Part shown: positions 18,659 through 25,586 of the stretch, in pieces
How positions within the stretch are numbered: the first letter of the stretch is position 1
Layout of the letters: each line of letters begins with the position of its first letter
The notes under the pieces: model-generated
The model's input: the letters and a program-made list of their open reading frames with translations, nothing else
Databases searched by the model: none
What the model was told of the DNA's origin: nothing
NCBI RefSeq assembly: GCF_001439665.1
Contig: NZ_LMAK01000007.1
Coordinates: 113,226 to 177,225 of the forward strand
Direction: 5' to 3'
Source of the DNA: Formosa algae
Lineage (GTDB): Bacteria; Bacteroidota; Bacteroidia; Flavobacteriales; Flavobacteriaceae
DNA: 64,000 nucleotides
Made by a program: the position numbers and the translations under genes

Positions 18659-19941
18659 TGAATACAATATATATAGAAGCTTTTTCAGGAGCATCGGGAA
18701 ATATGTTTCTTAGTGCATTTAGCGAATTACTTGGCGATTACGAACTGTTAAAAGATTTACCTCAAAAACTACATTTACCCGATGGTAAAATAGAAGTTAA
18801 ACAAGTCGATAAAAATGGTATTAATTGTAAATATGTTGAAGTTATAGATCTCAATCTTGGAAAAGAAGCAGATCAAGACCATGAGCATCACGACCACGAA
18901 CATTCACATAGTCACGATCATAGTCACACACATTCGCATACTCACAGTCATGATGATACTCATGAACATACTCACGACCATCATCATGGGGCACATCGTC
19001 ATTTAAGCGACATCCAAAAGATTATAGACCATGCGCATATAAGTGATAATGCTAAAAAAATTGCACATGAGATTTTTTTAATGATTGGAGAAGCAGAATC
19101 TAAGATCCATGATATGCCGTTGGAAACGATCCATTTTCATGAAATAAGTGGTGTAGATTCTATTATAGACATTGTAGGAAATGCAGTTCTAATTGACAAA
19201 TTAAACATTTCTAAAGTCTATTGTACACCTATTTGTACCGGCTTTGGAATTGTAAAAACACAACATGGCATGTTACCCGTTCCGGCTCCAGCAACTGCCG
19301 AATTGTTACAAGGTATGCCTATATATCCTGGAACTGAAGAAGGTGAAAAAATTACACCTACGGGTGCTGCAATTTTAAGATATTTAAATCCAGATTTTAA
19401 AAGCACCGCATACACCACTAAAAAAACAGCCTATGGTCCTGGAAAAAAGGAGTTCCATAATGCTAATGTGGTCCGTGTTTCTTTATTAGAAGTTCATGCT
19501 AAAACAGATAAAGATCTTTACATACAATTGGAAGCTTCTATAGACGATATGTCTCCTGAATATTTAGGCAATCATTTTCAAGACGGCTTGTTAGCTTCTG
19601 GCGCTTTAGATTTTAGCATCACCCAACAACTCATGAAAAAAGGTCGGTTTGCTTTTTTACTAAGTGTTACACTCACCAAAACCAATTTAACGTCGGTTTC
19701 TAATTATATTTTTAATAACACAAGTACCATTGGTGTCCGCTTTTATAACATAGAGCGCATAGAATTACCAAGAGTGCAACACACAAAACAGACTTCTTTA
19801 GGAGATGTTTTGGTTAAAGAAAGTACCACACCATCGCAACATATTAAAATTAAACCTGAATTTGATGATGTGCTGAGATTGGCAAAAGAAACCAATCTGT
19901 CACCATATCAGGTTTTAAATAAAATCAATTCTAATTCTTAA
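18658..19941 (+). CDS. larC: LarC, nickel-insertion cyclometallase, single unsplit frame
   Basis: LarC inserts nickel into the bisthiocarboxylate pincer in a CTP-dependent reaction. The N-terminal domain shows IEAFSGASGNMFLSAF and, after a linker, IHFHEISGVDSIIDIVGNAV, CTPICTGFGIVKTQHGMLPVPAPATAELL and EGEKITPTGAAIL. The C-terminal domain follows without interruption, unlike Lactobacillus, where larC1 and larC2 are joined by programmed frameshift. Between about residues 73 and 115 lies a His-rich run with about 21 histidines (DHEHHDHEHSHSHDHSH and on), a likely nickel store or delivery site. It is followed 13 bp later by a small His-rich membrane protein gene. Confidence 0.94.
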   Translation: MNTIYIEAFSGASGNMFLSAFSELLGDYELLKDLPQKLHLPDGKIEVKQVDKNGINCKYVEVIDLNLGKEADQDHEHHDHEHSHSHDHSHTHSHTHSHDDTHEHTHDHHHGAHRHLSDIQKIIDHAHISDNAKKIAHEIFLMIGEAESKIHDMPLETIHFHEISGVDSIIDIVGNAVLIDKLNISKVYCTPICTGFGIVKTQHGMLPVPAPATAELLQGMPIYPGTEEGEKITPTGAAILRYLNPDFKSTAYTTKKTAYGPGKKEFHNANVVRVSLLEVHAKTDKDLYIQLEASIDDMSPEYLGNHFQDGLLASGALDFSITQQLMKKGRFAFLLSVTLTKTNLTSVSNYIFNNTSTIGVRFYNIERIELPRVQHTKQTSLGDVLVKESTTPSQHIKIKPEFDDVLRLAKETNLSPYQVLNKINSNS

Positions 19942-19954
19942 AAACTCGAACACT

Positions 19955-20140
19955 ATGAAAAAATTAAGCTCAATTTTATTTATCGTATTAAGCTCACAAA
20001 TAGCATTAGCTCATCCAGGAGGACATCATACTCATGACACTTTAATTGGAGCTTGGGGCTGGTTAATTGTTCCTTGTATTGCCATTGTTGCTATAATTTG
20101 GAAATTTTCTAAGGCCAAATCTAACAAGGCTCAACAGTAA
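19955..20140 (+). CDS. Small His-rich membrane peptide after larC
   Basis: This 61-residue protein starts 13 bp after larC. It has a signal peptide (MKKLSSILFIVLSSQIALA), then HPGGHHTHD, then one membrane segment (AWGWLIVPCIAIVAIIWKF) and a basic tail (SKAKSNKAQQ). The mature N-terminus, with five histidines in nine residues, would face the periplasm. It is not a family I can name. Position and His cluster suggest a role in nickel handling for the lar pathway, but this is inference. Confidence 0.7.
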   Translation: MKKLSSILFIVLSSQIALAHPGGHHTHDTLIGAWGWLIVPCIAIVAIIWKFSKAKSNKAQQ

Positions 20141-20150
20141 TGTAATAAAG

Positions 20151-20200
20151 AAACCTCAATGACTAATCTGTAAATTTCAGATTCGTCATTGAGGTTTTAT
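20151..20200. terminator. Strong bidirectional terminator
   Basis: AAACCTCAATGAC at 20151-20163 pairs with GTCATTGAGGTTT at 20184-20196, and the inner TAATCTG pairs with CAGATT. The stem is long, flanked by A and T runs, and lies between the convergent lar operon and PLP-enzyme gene. Confidence 0.88.
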
Positions 20201-20235
20201 TTTAAGTCTCTCTGTTTATAAATTGAAGCGGCTTA

Positions 20236-22308
20236 TTAGTCTAACAATTGTGGCTGACTTAAGATTAATTCAATTTTCTTGATTATAACAGTGATTTGGC
20301 TCATTTGTAGCTCAATATTTCTAAAGTATAAGCTAATATCTCTATTCACCCAACTTTCAGAAATTACACGTGCTCCTAAACTAATTCTCAAAATGGCACT
20401 CGGAATATTATTTGCATATTTTACATTTACAGCTTGACCAATATGACATTTTTGAGCGGCAAGTCCAATCGTTTCTAACGGAGAATCTTTAAACTGTTCA
20501 GATAAATCTGAATTTAATAAAGTATATAATTTTTTAACCTTATCAATAGGTAAAGCTTCGTTGTCTTTTAAAACGAAAAATGGAAAGATTGTGCGAATAT
20601 TTCTAATTCCAAACTCTTCATTATCGTAGCTTTTAGATTTAGATTCGTTACCATAAATAGGTTGTAAAAAGCTTGCTTCTTTTATAGAGTCTTCAACAAA
20701 ATTACAGAACATTTCAATTCCCATATTTCTATAAAGTACAGGCGTTTTAAAATATCTATCCATTTCTACCATGGCAGCATTCCAACGCATATACGACCCA
20801 TAATTGAAGCCGCTTGGTAAATCTTCTGCACAATACCAAGATGTTGGCCAGTCTGAATGATTATAATATTGAGTTAGTCCTACTGGCAGTTTTGTTTTTA
20901 CTGCATGTATAGCATCGCTCACATCTTTAGGAAAAATTAATGCTCCAGAATATGGAGGTCCTGTAAAGTATTTACTTCCTGTAATGGTTACTATATAGCC
21001 TTTATTTAAGTAGTTTTTAACGTCTTTAGGATCTAGTCTTAATTGCGAACCATCTACAATAATTTGCATAGACAAATCTTCAAGCGTGTTTAGTCTCTGA
21101 ATCAAATCGTCACTTGGTGACTGATATCCTAATTTAGACTGATCCATAGTGTGTAATACTACGTGTCTGCCTAATTTATGTGTTTCTGAAACCGCTTTAT
21201 ACACTTCTTCATCTAAAACTTCAGTAGACTTTAATGCGCCATTTTCATCTCTAAATGTAATTTTAATCACATCTACATCTCTAAATCCTTCAATAGAATC
21301 TCCCTTTTTAATAGGATGATTTAAAGCCGTAGTATTTTCAAAATGACACCCTTTTAAAGCGCCTGGCACACCACTTCCTGTTTCGTCTGATGCCACTAAG
21401 ACATGTGTAATTTCTTTATCAGTCGTAATTTGTGTAATTCCGGCTAATTGAAGTGAAGAATCTGTTCCCGATGGCGAGAAAATAATTTCGCAACCATCAT
21501 ATAATTTAAATATTTTTCTAAGATTCGTTTTTAGCAATTCTGAAAAATCAATGGTAGTTTTTTCAAAACCATATTTTAAGCTATTCCCAATAAGAATGTT
21601 TCTAACTTTATCTGTTTTATCGAAAGCAAAATTAGAGACGCTTGTTGCTGTAGACGACGCAAATGTAAAGGCTTCAGGTCTTGGAAATGGACGACAACCA
21701 TATTTATTTAATAACCCAACTTCATCAATATTCAATCTTAAATCTCCACCAGACATTAATAAATATTCTGTTGGCATAGCAAGATTTTCTACAATAGGCT
21801 TCCAAGATTCTTTAAATTCTGAATTTGTATTATCGATACCATGTATTGCTTGTAGTTCTTTATATTTTGTAATAGCATCGATATCAACCCCAGCTTCACT
21901 TTTAATAAAATCTAGTAGCGTAAAGTTTAAAGGTTCTAACTTCTCTTTATCATCTTTTGGTAATAATTTATAAAATATTTGTGTAACTTTTAGTGCAGCA
22001 ACATCGCATAATAAAGTATCGTCTTTATTTTCTCCTAAAGCTTTGTACCATAATTGCCACTCTATTCCATATCTTAAATACACCAACGCTAAAACAGGTT
22101 TATTTAAAAATGACGTTCCAATTATAATGGCCTTATTAGGTATAATTTTAAATACATCTGGCTCCTTAGTCGAAGTGATTATATTTATATTATTAATTTT
22201 TGGTACGGTATTAAATCGTTTTAAAACACGAACTAAATAGTTCACATTTTCTTTTTCAAATAAGCTTGTTCTTTTATATTGATTCTCAAGAAGTATGTTA
22301 TTAGTCAT
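20236..22308 (-). CDS. Large PLP-dependent fold-type I enzyme of unassigned function
   Basis: This 690-residue cytosolic protein has an aminotransferase-like core from about residue 215 to 480. EIIFSPSGTDSSLQLAGIT looks like the phosphate-binding loop. MQIIVDGSQLRLD supplies the Asp that contacts the pyridine nitrogen, and TITGSKYFTGPPYSGALIFP contains the likely Schiff-base Lys. The first 200 or so residues and the last 150 are not like ordinary class V aminotransferases, which are near 400 residues. I do not recognise a named subfamily. It stands 239 bp from the thioesterase/ribA pair, behind its own -7-like element, so it is probably a separate unit. Transaminase, decarboxylase and C-S or C-C lyase activities are all possible. 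Confidence 0.72.
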   Translation of the reverse strand: MTNNILLENQYKRTSLFEKENVNYLVRVLKRFNTVPKINNINIITSTKEPDVFKIIPNKAIIIGTSFLNKPVLALVYLRYGIEWQLWYKALGENKDDTLLCDVAALKVTQIFYKLLPKDDKEKLEPLNFTLLDFIKSEAGVDIDAITKYKELQAIHGIDNTNSEFKESWKPIVENLAMPTEYLLMSGGDLRLNIDEVGLLNKYGCRPFPRPEAFTFASSTATSVSNFAFDKTDKVRNILIGNSLKYGFEKTTIDFSELLKTNLRKIFKLYDGCEIIFSPSGTDSSLQLAGITQITTDKEITHVLVASDETGSGVPGALKGCHFENTTALNHPIKKGDSIEGFRDVDVIKITFRDENGALKSTEVLDEEVYKAVSETHKLGRHVVLHTMDQSKLGYQSPSDDLIQRLNTLEDLSMQIIVDGSQLRLDPKDVKNYLNKGYIVTITGSKYFTGPPYSGALIFPKDVSDAIHAVKTKLPVGLTQYYNHSDWPTSWYCAEDLPSGFNYGSYMRWNAAMVEMDRYFKTPVLYRNMGIEMFCNFVEDSIKEASFLQPIYGNESKSKSYDNEEFGIRNIRTIFPFFVLKDNEALPIDKVKKLYTLLNSDLSEQFKDSPLETIGLAAQKCHIGQAVNVKYANNIPSAILRISLGARVISESWVNRDISLYFRNIELQMSQITVIIKKIELILSQPQLLD

Positions 22309-22322
22309 AGGGTTTAATTTAA

Positions 22323-22340
22323 AACGTTCGTGAGAACGTT
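22323..22340. promoter_or_regulatory. Inverted repeat in the leader of the PLP-enzyme gene
   Basis: AACGTTC and GAACGTT form perfect 7-bp arms around a 4-base spacer, 15-32 bp upstream of the start codon. A TAnnTTTG match on the minus strand (22350-22357) places the repeat just inside the transcript, so it could be an operator or an RNA hairpin. Confidence 0.5.
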
Positions 22341-22547
22341 ATGCACTTACAAAATTATTTTACTGACATATGCGCAGTAAAAATTAAATGGTTTTGTTAT
22401 GGTTTATGTTTTGAATATTTAAAACAGTATAAAAAAGCAACAAAAATAGAAAACGTGCCACAATATGAAGTATAATTTTCATATAAGTCACCGTTTTATT
22501 TTACAATTTATGTTGTTTTGTATTAAAATCTTCGATTATAGACTTTT

Positions 22548-22970
22548 TTAGTTTATTAATTCTGTTTTAAACTGAGATTTAAGTTTGTTTTCTATATAAC
22601 TAGGAATGGCTTTTGGTAATCGAGTATGGCTATCTACAAAAACAACTGTAGACTTTGCCTTACATAACATAGTATTATCAGCATTACTAATTTCAAATTC
22701 AAAAGCAAATCTTACTTTTGGTAATTCTCTTATTATAGTTTTTATGGAAATGAGTTCATCAAAATGAGCTGGTTTTTTATAATTAATTTCAAATGAAATA
22801 ACAGGCAATATTATTTTATTTTGTTCTAATATAATTTCATCTACACCTAATTTTCTCAGCAATTCATTTCTTGCTTGATGACAATATGAAACATAATTTG
22901 CATGATACACATATCCCATTTGATCTACTTCTCCGTATCGCGGTCTTAACTCGAATGCATCAGTGATCAT
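22548..22970 (-). CDS. Hotdog-fold acyl-CoA thioesterase (YbgC/4HBT family)
   Basis: The 140-residue protein is a complete single hotdog domain. The N-terminal pattern [31 protein letters not shown] is the YbgC/4-hydroxybenzoyl-CoA thioesterase signature, with the catalytic Asp in EVDQMG. Further motifs are [13 protein letters not shown] and [10 protein letters not shown]. It would hydrolyse acyl-CoA thioesters in the cytosol. Its start overlaps the end of ribA by 11 bp, so the two are translated from one message. The substrate range is unknown, and the pairing with ribA may be only an operon convenience. Confidence 0.87.
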   Translation of the reverse strand: MITDAFELRPRYGEVDQMGYVYHANYVSYCHQARNELLRKLGVDEIILEQNKIILPVISFEINYKKPAHFDELISIKTIIRELPKVRFAFEFEISNADNTMLCKAKSTVVFVDSHTRLPKAIPSYIENKLKSQFKTELIN

Positions 22971-23598
22971 GACTACACATGTTTACAGATTGATCTTCTC
23001 TAAGCAAATGGCCCATATCGTGTTCCTTAGTTTCTAAATACTGTTTATTAAATATATTAGACGGTATAATTACTGGTACGCGATCTTCAACTTGTATACC
23101 GTAATGTTCTAACCCTAATATTTTATCGGGATTATTTGTCATTAATTTTAAGGAGTTCACACCTAATGCTTTTAAAATTTCCACAGCAATTCCATAATCT
23201 CTTTCATCTGCAGCAAAACCTAATTTAATATTCGCTTCAATGGTATCTAATCCCTCTTCTTGTAGTTTATAGGCTTCCATTTTATTCATGAGACCTATAC
23301 CTCTACCCTCTTGTTGTAAATACACTATTACGCCACAGCCTTCTGCTTCTATAGTTTTCATGGCTTGAGCAAGCTGTGCTCCACAATCGCATCTTAGAGA
23401 TCCAAATATATCGCCAGTAGCACAAGAAGAATGAATACGAACCAAAGGTGCACTTACCGAAGTTAGATCGCCTTTAATAAGTACAATATGCTCTACACCA
23501 TTTATTTTTTCTTGAAACGGAATAAGCTCAAAATGACCGTATTTTGTGGGGAGCTTAACGCGTTCGCCTTGTATCATTTTAGTATGGGTAATACTCAT
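22960..23598 (-). CDS. ribA: GTP cyclohydrolase II, stand-alone
   Basis: RibA opens GTP to the pyrimidine precursor of riboflavin. The 212-residue protein carries the zinc site [20 protein letters not shown] (Cys-X10-Cys-X-Cys), the catalytic [14 protein letters not shown] and the C-terminal [16 protein letters not shown]. It is the stand-alone form; no DHBP synthase (RibB) domain is fused to it. The C-terminus ends in His-rich MCSHDH. It overlaps the thioesterase gene and lies 70 bp after the NifX-like gene. Confidence 0.93.
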   Translation of the reverse strand: MSITHTKMIQGERVKLPTKYGHFELIPFQEKINGVEHIVLIKGDLTSVSAPLVRIHSSCATGDIFGSLRCDCGAQLAQAMKTIEAEGCGVIVYLQQEGRGIGLMNKMEAYKLQEEGLDTIEANIKLGFAADERDYGIAVEILKALGVNSLKLMTNNPDKILGLEHYGIQVEDRVPVIIPSNIFNKQYLETKEHDMGHLLREDQSVNMCSHDH

Positions 23599-23668
23599 AT
23601 ATTTATATTTTTATTCAACACCACTTAACTTTACATAATTTGTAAACACCTAAATGTATGCCGTTGTA

Positions 23669-24049
23669 TTAATTATGACAGGAATGATTTGAATGTGACT
23701 TGTGAGGTTTAACACAGTTTGAACCTCTATCTGAAATTTGGTTTTCTACATATTTTAAAATCACATCTGATGAATCTCCGGAACACCCACGAATAACTTG
23801 TATGCCTGCTTCATTAAATTTATGATATGCCTTATCTCCAATATTCTCAGACAATAAACAACTCACGCCTTTACTAGCCAATTCGTTAAAAATATCTGAT
23901 TTACAAGCCCGTTTATGCTGCGTCTCTAACAACTGAATATCTAAAATTTCATTGTTACTAGAAAATAAATAAATTTCGTAAAACTTACTACGTCCAAAAT
24001 GACTTTCAATTTGGTTGTCTCGCGTAATAGGGATAGCTATTTTTCTCAT
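23669..24049 (-). CDS. NifX/NafY-like dinitrogenase cofactor-domain protein
   Basis: The 126-residue protein opens with KIAIPITRDNQIESHFGRSKFYEIY and continues through a thiol-rich centre (HKRACKSDIFNELASKGVSCLLSENIGDKA), the pattern of the NifB/NifX dinitrogenase iron-molybdenum cofactor domain. The tail CVKPHKSHSNHSCHN is rich in His and Cys. No nitrogenase genes are near; such proteins occur widely outside nitrogen fixers and are thought to handle metal clusters. The start codon overlaps the stop of the preceding small gene (ATGA), showing translational coupling. Confidence 0.85.
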   Translation of the reverse strand: MRKIAIPITRDNQIESHFGRSKFYEIYLFSSNNEILDIQLLETQHKRACKSDIFNELASKGVSCLLSENIGDKAYHKFNEAGIQVIRGCSGDSSDVILKYVENQISDRGSNCVKPHKSHSNHSCHN

Positions 24050-24225
24050 TTTTTAAATTTTAATCGTTCTACTTTATCACCTTTCATTTTTTTTCTTCTC
24101 CCATTACAATACGGTCTTTGGGATTCTGATACTTCCGTATTTGCAGACGTCTTTCTACATTTACCAAACATCATTCCCGTTCTTGGCCCGAGTCCTTCAG
24201 GACCTGTATGATCAAAATTCGGCAT
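24046..24225 (-). CDS. DUF5320-like small protein
   Basis: A 59-residue frame runs from ATG 24225 to TGA at 24046. It begins MPNFDHTGPEGLGPRTG, the typical start of DUF5320-type proteins (MPxxDGTGPxGxGPxTGR), followed by MMFGKCRK, QRPYCNGRRKK and a basic tail. It sits 2 bp after the DUF134 gene and its stop overlaps the NifX-like start. The DUF134 / DUF5320 / NifX-like trio is a recurring neighbourhood, so this is very likely a real gene. Function unknown; the two cysteines could bind metal. Confidence 0.82.
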   Translation of the reverse strand: MPNFDHTGPEGLGPRTGMMFGKCRKTSANTEVSESQRPYCNGRRKKMKGDKVERLKFKK

Positions 24226-24227
24226 AA

Positions 24228-24635
24228 CTACTGATTTAAGTTTATTAATTCTTCTTCATCAGACGGCGGACAATCTCCACATTCAAACGTGTTTTCTTCA
24301 CCATCAATTAATTTAAAACAGCGCTTGCATTTAAACCAATCTTTATCAAACTCAAACTCGCCTCCATCAATAATTATAGATTTTCCCTCTACAAAAGCTT
24401 GACCTATTTTTTTTAATGCACTATTGTAAATTCGAGTTAATGTGGGTCTGGATACTTCCATATTATCGGCTGCAACATCTTGAGAAAGATCATCGTAGAT
24501 CACTAATTTAATAGTTTCATACTCTTCATATTTCATGATGATATGTTCCGAATCACAAAATGAAATCCCAAAAGGTTTAAATCCTTGCATCTGTGGCGGA
24601 TGGTTCACTTTTCTTTTTTTTCTAGGGCGTGGCAT
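24228..24635 (-). CDS. DUF134 family predicted DNA-binding protein
   Basis: The 135-residue protein starts MPRPRKKRKV, as DUF134 members do. It contains a sigma-like helix-turn-helix (LSQDVAADNMEVSRPTLTRIYNSALKKIGQAF) and ends in a metal-binding CKRC...CGDC pair. It is the first gene of a three-gene operon with the DUF5320-like and NifX-like genes. A palindrome lies inside its predicted promoter, so self-regulation in response to metal or redox state is a reasonable guess. Confidence 0.88.
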   Translation of the reverse strand: MPRPRKKRKVNHPPQMQGFKPFGISFCDSEHIIMKYEEYETIKLVIYDDLSQDVAADNMEVSRPTLTRIYNSALKKIGQAFVEGKSIIIDGGEFEFDKDWFKCKRCFKLIDGEENTFECGDCPPSDEEELINLNQ

Positions 24636-24652
24636 CTTATATTAATTTGATA

Positions 24653-24683
24653 CAAAGATAATGAACTTACGTTCATAACTCAA
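24653..24683 (-). promoter_or_regulatory. Promoter with palindromic operator for the DUF134 operon
   Basis: On the minus strand a TATCTTTG box (24653-24660) matches the Bacteroidota -7 consensus TAnnTTTG. A TTG lies 20 bp upstream (24681-24683) as -33 element. The spacer holds the perfect palindrome ATGAAC-TTAC-GTTCAT at 24661-24676, a classic repressor position. Confidence 0.65.
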
Positions 24684-24804
24684 TATTTTTTTCATTATTT
24701 AATGTATGAGGTTAAAATATAATGAGATTTATAGGCTTTAATTCGCTGATACTTTTATTTTTGAATACTGATAATTGATTTAAAAAATTAAACCTATAAT
24801 TCTC

Positions 24805-25530
24805 ATGAAAATCGCTTTCTTTTCAGACATACATGCAAATTTACCAGCACTTGAATCTTTTTTTAAGGACACCGAAGCAGAACAAGTTGATGCTATATAT
24901 TGTTTAGGAGATTTAGTAGGTTATAATGTTTGGCCTAATGAAGTGGTAAATGAAATTAGAAAAAGGTGTATTCCTACCATTATGGGGAATCATGATGAAG
25001 CCTTATTAAAACCGTTTGTAAAAGAAGAAACACCGTCTAACAAAGGTTTAACCAGAACGCTAATAACAGCAGAAAATAGAGCGTATTTAATTAATTTACC
25101 CAGACATTTAAAATTGTCTTTTAATACACAAAATAAACCTTTTTCACTTTTAATGACACACGGAAGTGTAAAAGCTATTAATGATTATATGGTGATAGAT
25201 TATCCGGAACACGAGGTGTTAGACATGTTACATAACCAAGAGGCCGATGTGCTTTTATGTGGCCATACACACAAACCGTTTCACAGAGTAATTACAGACG
25301 GAGACACTTATAAACATGTAATAAATATAGGTTCTGTAGGAAAACCTAAAGATGGTGATCCTAGAATTTGTTATGCCATTGTAGAACTAAACCAAGAGAC
25401 ATCGCCAAACTCAGAACATCTTAAAGTCACTTTTAAACGTGCTGAATACGATATAGAAAAAGCTGCTAAAGCTGTTGAAAACAGTGCTTTTGATAGTGCT
25501 TTTGGAGAAGCATTACGTATTGCTAAATAA
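24805..25530 (+). CDS. Metallophosphoesterase of the YfcE/diadenosine-tetraphosphatase-like type
   Basis: The 241-residue protein has all calcineurin-like motifs in order: FFSDIHANLPAL, CLGDLVGYN, IMGNHDEAL, MTHGS and LLCGHTHKPF, followed by INIGSVGKPKDGDPR. These residues bind two metal ions for phosphoester hydrolysis in the cytosol. It stands alone, divergent from the DUF134 operon and convergent with the next gene. The physiological substrate cannot be read from the sequence. Confidence 0.9.
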   Translation: MKIAFFSDIHANLPALESFFKDTEAEQVDAIYCLGDLVGYNVWPNEVVNEIRKRCIPTIMGNHDEALLKPFVKEETPSNKGLTRTLITAENRAYLINLPRHLKLSFNTQNKPFSLLMTHGSVKAINDYMVIDYPEHEVLDMLHNQEADVLLCGHTHKPFHRVITDGDTYKHVINIGSVGKPKDGDPRICYAIVELNQETSPNSEHLKVTFKRAEYDIEKAAKAVENSAFDSAFGEALRIAK

Positions 25531-25586
25531 GTATAAAATAAACATTGCATTAAAATGAGGACGTAAAAAAGAGTCTGCTTTGCTAT

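Noticed and set aside
18885..19000. CAT/CAC-rich repetitive DNA as a possible satellite or CRISPR-like repeat
   Set aside because: It encodes the in-frame His-rich segment of LarC; unit length varies and there are no spacers.
23669..24049. Nitrogen fixation locus
   Set aside because: Only a NifX-like domain is present; no nifHDK, nifB or nifEN genes are visible.
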